Assembly: GCA_041648755.1 (NCBI GenBank)
Contig: JBAZOJ010000176.1
Span: forward strand, 1-7,944
DNA: 7,944 nt
DNA from: JBAZOJ01 sp041648755
Lineage (GTDB): Bacteria; Planctomycetota; B143-G9
Reading direction: 5' to 3'
This document shows, one piece after another, positions 1 through 6,573 of this stretch; position 1 is the stretch's first letter; every line of letters starts with the position of its first letter. A program made the position numbers and the translations under genes. Below the pieces are notes generated by a model. It did no database searches. It was not told where the DNA came from and worked only from the letters and a program-made list of their open reading frames with translations.

Positions 1-1
1 C

Positions 2-637
2 AGCCTTGGCCTCGCCCTTGACGCAAGGGGGATGGCTCACATTGTATACCAGGCGTTCACCGGGCAGGTAAACAGGCTGATGTACGCGATTCAATCCGGA
101 GACAACTTCTTCACCGAAACAGTAGAGGAAGCGCCCGGCACCGGATACTTCGCGTCTGTTGGCATTCTCCCCGATGATTTCCCGGTCATTTCCTACGCCG
201 ACGAGAGCACTCACTCTTTGCGCTATGCCTTCTTCGACGGTAAGGAATGGTACAAATACACTCTGGATACACAGGGCTCCAGTGTTGGCTGGTACAGTTC
301 ACTGGCAGTTCTTGGTGACAGAGTATCCCTTGCTTACTGGACCAATAATGGGCTTCGCTTCACCACGCTGCAGCACAACTCCAAGACATCAACGGCCGTT
401 TCAGGTGGCAGTAGTGGCGGCGGCGGCGGGTGTTTCGTCGCGACGGCAGCATTCGGAATGATGGCAGCAGATTCTGTTGTCAGGCTGACGGCCTCTCGCG
501 ATGATGTCCTGTTGACGTCCGGGTCCGGGTCGGGACTGCTAAGTCTGTACTATGCAGTGTCGCCCACACTGGCTTCTTCGATGTCGAGAACTGATGCAGC
601 TATCTTGAGGCGGTTCGTCAACGAGCTTGTGCGTTAG
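2..637 (+). CDS. Secreted beta-propeller protein with CFI-box C-terminus (5'-partial, paralog 1)
   Basis: The reading frame is open from base 2 with no stop upstream. The first ATG (32) lies inside a propeller blade, so the true start is outside the window and this is the C-terminal 212 residues of a longer protein. The visible part holds three propeller-blade units with the pattern S-L-x-x-D, then H/P-x-I/V-x-Y, then L-x-Y-A, then W/F-x-x-x-x-[VL]-[DE]. They match blades 5-7 of the next gene. A Ser/Thr then Gly-rich linker follows (about residues 125-143), then a 68-residue C-terminal block starting at Cys144 (codon at 431) with C-F-V-A-T-A-A-F-G, R-D at block positions 23-24 and L-Y-Y-A-V-S-P at 39-45. 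By analogy with its two neighbours it should have a signal peptide and TITWNW-type repeats upstream. No catalytic motif is visible; a binding or surface-structural role is inference. Gene 2 starts 39 bp downstream with no promoter or terminator between, so the two are probably co-transcribed. Confidence 0.85.
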   Translation, partial: SLGLALDARGMAHIVYQAFTGQVNRLMYAIQSGDNFFTETVEEAPGTGYFASVGILPDDFPVISYADESTHSLRYAFFDGKEWYKYTLDTQGSSVGWYSSLAVLGDRVSLAYWTNNGLRFTTLQHNSKTSTAVSGGSSGGGGGCFVATAAFGMMAADSVVRLTASRDDVLLTSGSGSGLLSLYYAVSPTLASSMSRTDAAILRRFVNELVR

Positions 638-663
638 CCGTAGAACGGAATTGTGAACTTCAA

Positions 664-670
664 AGAGGTG
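664..670 (+). promoter_or_regulatory. Ribosome binding site deciding the start of paralog 2
   Basis: AGAGGTG lies 6 bases upstream of the ATG at 677. The in-frame GTG at 653 has no comparable purine-rich site ahead of it and would add eight residues in front of a well-formed signal peptide. The ATG at 677 is therefore preferred. Confidence 0.75.
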
Positions 671-676
671 ATTTCT

Positions 677-3600
677 ATGGCCGGAATTCGCAACGTTTGG
701 TTCTGTGGATTGGTTCTGATGTGCGTGGCACTTATCGCGGCGCCGCGCGTCGCTAACGCCGAGGCGAGTTGGAATGATGGCTTTGAGATATATCTCGATG
801 GCCAACTCCTAACCAATCCCTGGGCGTCGACCAGCGCGTATGCCGACGGAGTGTTCTATCCGCCGAACACCGGGCTCATCTCCGCTCACCTCGGTGACGG
901 TTCCGGAGGCTACGCAAATAGCACCTCTTGCAGGCTCACCCGGCAGGTCAATGTCGCGTATACCGGAACGACAATCAGTTTCTGGGCAACTTACGTGATG
1001 AATGACCAGAACGACTTCGTGGTGTTCGAATACTCCACAGACGGGTGGACATGGACCGTAGCGTGGGGGCCCATTTCCTCGACAGTCCAGTCGGGATGGA
1101 CCCAGTACGGTCCCTTCGGTCTTCCGGTAGGGGCACAGTACATCCGCTTCCGTTTTGAGACCGATCCAAATGGTTCCCTTAGCCCTGGCGGCGTTTGGAT
1201 TGACGATGTCGCCTTCTCCAATCCTGGCTTCCCTCTTATCGTCGTATCGGACTGGGGCGATCCGCAACCTCCCCAAGGCATCAATATCATTCCTGAAACG
1301 GCAAATGCGATAACCTGTTCGGTCACGACTCCATTTAACCATCCTTTGCAGGAAGGCGTTCGCTTCATCTGCACGGGCTGGACTGGCGACGGCACTATCG
1401 TTCCCGTTACCGGCACAGGAAGCAGCGTCGGCGTTGTTGTCAATGGATCCGGATGGATCCAGTGGAATTGGAGACGGCAATACGGCGCGCAGACGATATC
1501 ACAGGATGGAGTCGGCTCCCCGGCAACCGAAAGCTGGTTCTGGTTCGACGAGAACTCCAGCGCGGTCATAACGGGGACTAAGTACGTAGCTGCACCGGTT
1601 GCAGGCTGGGGATGGAGATGTTCCGGCTTTGCAGGAACAGGCTCGGCCCCTGCCAGCGGAGTGTTCCTGGCTACCGACACAATTGAGGTCCGATTCGTCA
1701 TCTCCGTTTACTCGACTGTTACCTGGCTGTGGCTGGATCAATATCAACTGACCGTTGTCAATCCTGGTGGCTGGGGTAACCCGATTCCCGCGACAGGAGT
1801 GTCCTGGTCAGATGTCGACGCGTCGGTTACTGCTTCAATTGATGCCCTGTATCTGGAAGGGCAGACCATAAGACACACTATTCTTGGGTATACGCTCAAA
1901 ATTGGAGCGGCACCCGCCACAAACGGTACTGAGCGCGTTGTCAGCTTCACTATCAGCGGGCCGACTACCATTACGTGGAACTGGCGAACCGAGTATCTGC
2001 TGGACATCCGCAATCCGCAGTTCATCGGAATTGTCACGCCCGATATCGGTGTCTACTGGACCACCAGCGGAACACCCGTGACTGTTGCGGCCATTTCTCC
2101 TGCGTCGGACGGTGTAAATACCTGGTTGTGCATCGGCTACACTTACAACGGTGCTGCGACCTACTTCAGCAGCTACAGCAATCCCTCGGTCAGTTTCCCG
2201 ATGACCGAACCGGTTATTTTCATCTGGATCTGGGAGAGAGAGACGCTGACTTTCTCGGTTTTCTCAGACTTTGGCCAGCCAATCCCCGGGGTTGGCGACC
2301 ACTACTATGCTTTCGACTCGCAGATTACCGCGAGCGTGAATTCGCCCTTCTATCCCCCCAGTGATTCGGGCGTAATGTACGTCTGCACCGGATACACGGC
2401 TACCGGCTCTATCCAGCCGCGCAATTCCGCGCAACTCTCTGTCACCTTCCGCATTCGGAGTCAGGACACCACTATCACGTGGAACTGGTACACCCAGTTC
2501 AAACTCACCATTCTGAGCACGATTCCCGATGTGGTAACTACGCCGGAAATGAGGCAGGGCGGCTACTGGTATCCTTCTGGTACTGCAATCGCTGCCAGTG
2601 TCGAGTCCATTATCCCGGGCTATCGCTGCACGGGCTACCTGATGACACAAGGAAGCGCGTCCTCAAGCGGGTCAACTACATTCGTCTCCTTCGTGATCGT
2701 ATCTCCGACGACGATAACCTGGGAGTGGGAGCTGGAACCGATCCTCACCAACCTTCCTTCGTGGAACGAGCCTATGCAGATCTCCGAGATCGACCCGCAA
2801 CTTGGCCTCTCGGTATCGATGAAGCGCGATCCGATCTCCGGAAGACCCTCAGTCGCCTTCTACAAGGTCGACGGGAGCCGCGCGGGTTCTCTCTACTTCT
2901 CCTATTGGGACGGCGTGACGTGGCACACCGAGTTCGTTGACGGCAATCAGCCCAATGGCTCGCAAGCCGTGACCACTGCGGTCAACGTTGGTCTCTATGC
3001 GAAGCTGGTTCTCGATTCTGTCGGTCGTCCGCACATTGCATACTACGATTCCACAAATGGCAATCTGAAGTATGCTCTGCGCTCTGTTGGCGGCGGCTGG
3101 TCCACAACTCTGGTGGATGCTGGCGGTGCCGCAAATGGCGACGTAGGATCATACTGTTCGCTCGCACTTAACTCCCAGAACGAACCCCGTATTGCATACT
3201 ACGATGCAACTGGCAAGGACCTCAGGGTCGCTTCTTTGAAGCAGGGCATCTGGACGACCGAGATCGTTGATACCGCCGGCGAAGTGGGTTCGCACTGCGC
3301 AATATCTCTCGACCCGGTCTCCAATATGGCCAGGATTGCATACCGCGATGACGGCAGGCACGCCCTTAAGTTCGCCGAGCAAACCGGCGATGGTTGGACC
3401 TCCTGGATTATCGACTCCAGTGACGATACCGGGTACACCCCTTCTCTGGTGATCGACCGCCGCGGAAACGCACACATCGCGTATCAGATGTTCAATGGAA
3501 CAACAAGCGCGCTGATCTACTCCATCCAGAGCGGGGACGTGTTCTATACAAAGACCGTGATCTCCGGTACAGCCCCTGACGTAGGTTTCATGCCTTCGCT

Positions 3601-4084
3601 TGCCATTGATGCAGGCGGCCATCCCCACATTGCCTGCAACAATTCGAGCGATCATTCCCTGATCTACGCCCTTTACAATGGAACGGCTTGGCTTACCAGC
3701 AAGCTGGATGTTGGAACCACCGGCCCGTACATTTCCCTCGACCTGTACAAGAATGTCCCGGCAATAGCCTACTGGAGCTTCACAGGGCTTCGCTATATTG
3801 AGGCGAAGAGCGACAGTACTACCGGTGGGACACCTTTGCCCGACAACCAGACGGGTTCGACCACTACCGGCGGGGGATGCTTCATTGCAACCTCTGCCTT
3901 CGGTTCTTACACAGCGAACGCCGTGGTTGACCTGTGCGACGCTCGCGACCGCGTTCTCGGAGCAACTCGCTCCGGATGCTGCATCGCGTCTCTGTACTAT
4001 GCGGTTTCTCCATCTGTGGCTGAGTCTCTCAACAGCCCATTAGGCGCGTTCATGCGCAGGGCTCTGAGCGGCCTCGCTCGCTGA
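677..4084 (+). CDS. Large secreted protein: MAM-like domain, six InlB-B-like repeats, seven-bladed propeller, CFI-box C-terminus (paralog 2)
   Basis: This is a 1135-residue exported protein from the ATG at 677. Residues 1-28 are a Sec signal peptide: a short basic start, a hydrophobic core, and a likely cut after A-N-A. Residues about 30-184 resemble a MAM/concanavalin-like jelly roll, ending G-G-V-W-I-D-D-V. Residues 185-684 are six repeats of 77-85 residues, each with an L-x-V strand, a central [IRW]-C-x-G-[YWF] stretch and an aromatic close such as T-I-T-W-N-W. They resemble divergent InlB B-repeats. Residues about 692-1042 form blade units with the pattern S-L-x-x-D ... P-x-I-A-Y-Y ... 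L-x-Y-A ... W-x-x-x-x-V-D, predicted to make a seven-bladed propeller. A Ser/Thr/Gly linker leads to a CFI-box block from Cys1068 to the C-terminus (68 residues). The role is probably extracellular or cell-surface binding; the ligand is unknown. No catalytic residues or membrane anchor are visible. It lies 39 bp after paralog 1 and is followed by a strong hairpin. An in-frame GTG at 653 is an alternative start. Confidence 0.9.
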   Translation: MAGIRNVWFCGLVLMCVALIAAPRVANAEASWNDGFEIYLDGQLLTNPWASTSAYADGVFYPPNTGLISAHLGDGSGGYANSTSCRLTRQVNVAYTGTTISFWATYVMNDQNDFVVFEYSTDGWTWTVAWGPISSTVQSGWTQYGPFGLPVGAQYIRFRFETDPNGSLSPGGVWIDDVAFSNPGFPLIVVSDWGDPQPPQGINIIPETANAITCSVTTPFNHPLQEGVRFICTGWTGDGTIVPVTGTGSSVGVVVNGSGWIQWNWRRQYGAQTISQDGVGSPATESWFWFDENSSAVITGTKYVAAPVAGWGWRCSGFAGTGSAPASGVFLATDTIEVRFVISVYSTVTWLWLDQYQLTVVNPGGWGNPIPATGVSWSDVDASVTASIDALYLEGQTIRHTILGYTLKIGAAPATNGTERVVSFTISGPTTITWNWRTEYLLDIRNPQFIGIVTPDIGVYWTTSGTPVTVAAISPASDGVNTWLCIGYTYNGAATYFSSYSNPSVSFPMTEPVIFIWIWERETLTFSVFSDFGQPIPGVGDHYYAFDSQITASVNSPFYPPSDSGVMYVCTGYTATGSIQPRNSAQLSVTFRIRSQDTTITWNWYTQFKLTILSTIPDVVTTPEMRQGGYWYPSGTAIAASVESIIPGYRCTGYLMTQGSASSSGSTTFVSFVIVSPTTITWEWELEPILTNLPSWNEPMQISEIDPQLGLSVSMKRDPISGRPSVAFYKVDGSRAGSLYFSYWDGVTWHTEFVDGNQPNGSQAVTTAVNVGLYAKLVLDSVGRPHIAYYDSTNGNLKYALRSVGGGWSTTLVDAGGAANGDVGSYCSLALNSQNEPRIAYYDATGKDLRVASLKQGIWTTEIVDTAGEVGSHCAISLDPVSNMARIAYRDDGRHALKFAEQTGDGWTSWIIDSSDDTGYTPSLVIDRRGNAHIAYQMFNGTTSALIYSIQSGDVFYTKTVISGTAPDVGFMPSLAIDAGGHPHIACNNSSDHSLIYALYNGTAWLTSKLDVGTTGPYISLDLYKNVPAIAYWSFTGLRYIEAKSDSTTGGTPLPDNQTGSTTTGGGCFIATSAFGSYTANAVVDLCDARDRVLGATRSGCCIASLYYAVSPSVAESLNSPLGAFMRRALSGLAR
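1229..2728 (+). repeat. Six tandem protein-level repeats (InlB-B-like, about 80 residues each)
   Basis: Six units lie within paralog 2, at residues about 185-265, 268-352, 356-436, 440-519, 524-604 and 608-684. Each begins with a beta-strand such as L-T-V-V-N or L-T-F-S-V, passes through a Gly/Pro turn and a 'tGt.vtasv' strand, then a [YWF]-x-C-[TSI]-G-[YWF] segment in most copies. Each ends in an aromatic strand: IQWNW, VTWLW, ITWNW, FIWIW, ITWNW, ITWEW. At base level the copies are clearly diverged, so this is old protein-domain repetition rather than a recent DNA duplication. Confidence 0.8.
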
Positions 4085-4111
4085 TGGAACAGCTAACTCC
4101 AGGTTGTTAAG

Positions 4112-4140
4112 GAATGCGGGGGCACACCGCCCCCGCATTC
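4112..4140 (+). terminator. Perfect 12-bp hairpin after paralog 2, probable terminator
   Basis: GAATGCGGGGGC (4112-4123) pairs exactly with GCCCCCGCATTC (4129-4140) around a 5-base loop, ACACC. It begins 28 bases after the TGA of paralog 2 and precedes the promoter of paralog 3, the expected place for a terminator. The following bases (GTTCGTAGCG) are not a clean T-tract; TTTT appears only about 13 bases later. It may be an atypical terminator or an RNA 3'-end stabilising stem. Confidence 0.7.
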
Positions 4141-4160
4141 GTTCGTAGCGCCGTTTTGAA

Positions 4161-4188
4161 TTGACTTATCACCTTTGACGGCTATATT
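4161..4188 (+). promoter_or_regulatory. Sigma70-like promoter for paralog 3 and the downstream genes
   Basis: TTGACT (4161-4166) and TATATT (4183-4188) are separated by 16 bases, close to the -35/-10 consensus. Transcription would begin near 4195, giving a short leader of about 26 bases before the ATG at 4221. It lies between the hairpin ending paralog 2 and the ribosome binding site of paralog 3. Gaps downstream of paralog 3 are only 4 and 6 bp, so it probably also drives the NimA-like and RdgC-like genes. Confidence 0.6.
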
Positions 4189-4209
4189 TTTCCTCGTTTG
4201 TACACCTCG

Positions 4210-4215
4210 AGGAGG
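4210..4215 (+). promoter_or_regulatory. Strong Shine-Dalgarno site of paralog 3
   Basis: A full AGGAGG sits 5 bases before the ATG at 4221, followed directly by a signal peptide. This fixes the start with good confidence. It is the strongest ribosome binding site among the genes in the window, suggesting high translation of this secreted protein. Confidence 0.8.
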
Positions 4216-4220
4216 AGCAA

Positions 4221-6062
4221 ATGAAGTCGCGTGTATCTTACCCGGCTGTTCTGCTGGCTGCGGCGCTTCTATTCTGCGCCTCGTTCGTTGCGTTTGCACG
4301 CAGCGCTGATGCCGCGCTCACGCTGACAGTCAACTCTGAATACGGACACCCGGATCCCTCGGGTTCCGTGGATTACCTGTTTGGATCAAGCGTGACCGCC
4401 ACGGTTGACCAGATGATAATCGTCGACGTTGACACTCGCATCGTGTGCACAGGCTGGCTGGGAACCGGAAGCACTTCTCCGGCAACAGGCACCACCAACA
4501 CGGTGACCTTCATCATCTACATCAACTCCACCATCACATGGCAGTGGTCTTACGAATACACGTTGAAGATCTACAACCCCCTGAGCGACATCGGGTCCTC
4601 AAGTCCGCCTGTCGGAACCTACAGGTTTTTCGCGGGGACAACCGTTAACGGGACTATTCCCAACTTCGTCCAGGGATACGTTGCCGGCGGCTACACCGGA
4701 ACGGGCAGTGCCGCCGCAAGTTCCGATACGCCATACTTCTCCTTCGTCATCAACCAGCCTTCGACCGTTACATGGAGATGGAACAGCATTTCCGAAGTCA
4801 GTGTCACCCGCTGGGGTAAGCCTTCGGCGAACCTCACGATTTACGGTGATACGAAGTACTCGGTCCTGCTGTATGATCCCATTAGTGCCACCCCGAGGAT
4901 ATTCTACTACGAACCGCTTCAAGGGGACCTTATCGTGGCCTACTACAACGGTTTGGTTTGGAACAATATCACGATCGATGCTTCCGGCAATGTCGGCAAG
5001 TACATCAAAGCACTGGTGAATCCTGACGGCGTGTATTCCGTTGCGTACTTCGATGAGACGAACGGAATGCTGAAGTACGCGGTCAGCAGCGACGGTTTCC
5101 AGTGGCAGATCGAGAACGTGGATCCATATAACCGCGCCGGTTCCGGCCTTGATATGACCTACGACGGTGCGGGGAATCCAGCTATCGCCTACTTTGCGCC
5201 TGGCCTGAACGCATTGCGCCTTGTGAGGCGCTCCGGAGGGCTTTGGGGATCTCCGGAGGTCGTTGAAACGAACGTATCCGACTCTGTCTTCGTTTCTTTG
5301 GCCTATAACCCTGTCAGCACCGGCTTCGATATCGCATACTATGATGGCATTTCACAGCGCGGCAGGCATGCCTTCAAGATCGACACGACATGGAACGTTG
5401 AGGAAATTGCCGCACAGAACAATTCCGGTCTCTACATGGCTTGCGCGGTTAGCGCTACTGGGCAGCCGTTTTTCGCCTATCAGGAGTATGCCCAAGCAGG
5501 TCGCAAAGACTTGAAACTCACCTATAAGAGCGCCGGAAACTGGTACTACAAGATTCTCTCCACCACCGGGGACACCGGCTACTTCAACTTGCTCAGCTTC
5601 GAGGCGCATGGATTCCCGGTCGTGGTTACCTTGGATAACACCCAGGCGAAAATACGCCAGTACAGTTGGAACGGGCTCACTTGGGTCGTTATGGACGTAG
5701 CCGATGACACCTCATTCTACCAGTTCGGGCAGACCACGGATGCTGATGGACCGGTGATCTACTACTTCAGCACTGACACTCTTGTTGTCCGGAAGCCCTC
5801 GACTGAAGACGGGGGCGGGAGCAGCGGCGGCGATACGGAATTGACCGGCGGCGGCGGGTGTTTTGTTGCTACTGCCGCATTTGGCTCGATGGCTGCTGCC
5901 GAAGTCTGCGCACTTGCTGCATTCAGGGACTCTGCGCTTGCATCCTCTTCACTCGGAGGGGCCTGCGTGGCCTTGTATTACTTTGTCAGCCCCGGCCTGG
6001 CAGAGCGCTTGGAGCAAAGGTGCGCCCTGAGGGCTTTCGCGAGAGAGTTGCTGGGACGCTGA
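4221..6062 (+). CDS. Secreted protein: two InlB-B-like repeats, seven-bladed propeller, CFI-box C-terminus (paralog 3)
   Basis: This 613-residue exported protein is a shorter paralog of the preceding gene. Residues 1-31 are a Sec signal peptide (K2, R4, a hydrophobic stretch, cut probably after S-A-D-A). Two repeats follow, residues about 33-109 and 113-187, ending T-I-T-W-Q-W and T-V-T-W-R-W, with the same central C-T-G-W-x-G-T-G or G-G-Y-T-G-T-G segment. The MAM-like domain of paralog 2 is absent. Residues about 190-526 give seven propeller units (for example residues 273-286 and 368-375, containing S-V-A-Y-F-D and F-D-I-A-Y-Y-D). Residues about 527-546 are a Gly/Ser/Thr linker. Residues 547-613 are the CFI-box block, with Cys547, R-D and L-Y-Y-F-V-S-P at the same offsets as in the paralogs. 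Three further cysteines (563, 582, 601) lie in the block. Extracellular binding is inferred; the ligand is unknown. It has its own promoter and an AGGAGG site, and leads a probable operon with the next two genes. Confidence 0.9.
   Translation: MKSRVSYPAVLLAAALLFCASFVAFARSADAALTLTVNSEYGHPDPSGSVDYLFGSSVTATVDQMIIVDVDTRIVCTGWLGTGSTSPATGTTNTVTFIIYINSTITWQWSYEYTLKIYNPLSDIGSSSPPVGTYRFFAGTTVNGTIPNFVQGYVAGGYTGTGSAAASSDTPYFSFVINQPSTVTWRWNSISEVSVTRWGKPSANLTIYGDTKYSVLLYDPISATPRIFYYEPLQGDLIVAYYNGLVWNNITIDASGNVGKYIKALVNPDGVYSVAYFDETNGMLKYAVSSDGFQWQIENVDPYNRAGSGLDMTYDGAGNPAIAYFAPGLNALRLVRRSGGLWGSPEVVETNVSDSVFVSLAYNPVSTGFDIAYYDGISQRGRHAFKIDTTWNVEEIAAQNNSGLYMACAVSATGQPFFAYQEYAQAGRKDLKLTYKSAGNWYYKILSTTGDTGYFNLLSFEAHGFPVVVTLDNTQAKIRQYSWNGLTWVVMDVADDTSFYQFGQTTDADGPVIYYFSTDTLVVRKPSTEDGGGSSGGDTELTGGGGCFVATAAFGSMAAAEVCALAAFRDSALASSSLGGACVALYYFVSPGLAERLEQRCALRAFARELLGR
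4317..4781 (+). repeat. Two tandem InlB-B-like protein repeats in paralog 3
   Basis: These are two units of about 75-77 residues with the same layout as the six in paralog 2: an L-T-L-T-V or Y-T-L-K-I opening strand, a Gly/Pro turn, a G-T/S-x-V-x-x-x-[VI] strand, a C-T-G-W or G-G-Y-T-G segment, and a closing [IV]-T-W-x-W. The two-versus-six copy number between adjacent paralogs points to repeat gain or loss. Confidence 0.75.
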
Positions 6063-6066
6063 ACTA

Positions 6067-6567
6067 ATGAACGAACCTTCCCGGATGCACCGAAAGGACC
6101 GCGAGGTCACAGAAAAGTCGCGCCTTCTGGAAGCACTGGATTCCTGCCAGTTCGGATTTCTTGCGATGGCCGAAGCTGGCCGTCCCTACGTTGTCCCTAT
6201 GAGCTTTGTGCGCTCAGGGAATTGCCTTTTCTTCCATACCGGGGCGGTAGGGACAAAGCTCGATTTTATCGCCGCTTCTCCGCGCGTTTCCTTTGCAGCC
6301 GTCCCTCACGCCGAGTACTTAAAGGGGAAGTGCGACTTCTCTTTCCTCAGCGTTGTGGTTGATGGTGTTGCGCGTGTGATCCTGGAGAAGGAAGAGAAGA
6401 CCAAGGCATACAAGTTGCTCATCGCGAAGTTCGAGGGCTCGCCGGATGCTTATCCTCTCAACGAAAAATGTGTGGAAGGCTCATGCATCATCTGTCTCGA
6501 GATATGGCGAATCTTCGGCAAGGAAAATCACGGTCAGATCGATACTCATAACCCCAACTCCAAGTAG
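6067..6567 (+). CDS. Pyridoxamine 5'-phosphate oxidase-fold flavoprotein (NimA-like)
   Basis: This is a 166-residue soluble protein of the split-barrel flavin-binding superfamily, in the branch that includes 5-nitroimidazole reductase NimA. It has the family-style start M-H-R-K-D-R-E-V (residues 7-14), the first-barrel motif R-P-Y-V-V-P-M-S-F (39-47), the segment L-F-F-H-T-G-A-V-G-T-K (54-64) and a later strand V-V-V-D-G-V-A-R-V-I (96-105). Known members bind FMN or a related cofactor and reduce small molecules in the cytoplasm; the substrate here cannot be told. No signal peptide or membrane segment is visible. The ATG at 6067 lies 4 bases after the stop of paralog 3, so translation may be coupled. 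Homologs often begin at the MxRKDRE motif, so the ATG at 6085 is a serious alternative start; neither has a good ribosome binding site. Resistance to nitro drugs should not be assumed, since many family members do not confer it. Confidence 0.85.
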   Translation: MNEPSRMHRKDREVTEKSRLLEALDSCQFGFLAMAEAGRPYVVPMSFVRSGNCLFFHTGAVGTKLDFIAASPRVSFAAVPHAEYLKGKCDFSFLSVVVDGVARVILEKEEKTKAYKLLIAKFEGSPDAYPLNEKCVEGSCIICLEIWRIFGKENHGQIDTHNPNSK

Positions 6568-6573
6568 TCTCAT

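Noticed and set aside
32..34. ATG at 32 as the true start of paralog 1
   Set aside because: The frame is open to the window edge, and the residues before it (S-L-G-L-A-L-D) match the conserved opening strand of a propeller blade, so the gene begins upstream.
653..676. GTG at 653 as the start of paralog 2
   Set aside because: The ATG at 677 has AGAGGTG at proper spacing and gives a clean signal peptide. The GTG has no Shine-Dalgarno site and would add a charged eight-residue extension.
1445..1460. GGATCC repeated 4 bases apart
   Set aside because: It encodes part of the G-S-G-W-I-Q segment of repeat 1; it is too short and too isolated to be a site.
809..1480. Long open frame on the minus strand, 223 codons, opposite paralog 2
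   Set aside because: It lies wholly within a convincing plus-strand gene with signal peptide and repeats. Its translation is rich in Arg and Pro with no recognisable domain, as expected of an antisense shadow in GC-biased coding DNA.
3149..3655. Minus-strand open frame, 168 codons, opposite the propeller region
   Set aside because: It mirrors the repeated blade codons of the plus-strand gene. There is no recognisable domain and no ribosome binding site that I could see.
5231..5259. Palindrome CTCCGGAG occurring twice 20 bases apart, considered as an operator
   Set aside because: Both copies are inside the paralog 3 coding region, in different reading frames, with no promoter nearby; best explained as chance.
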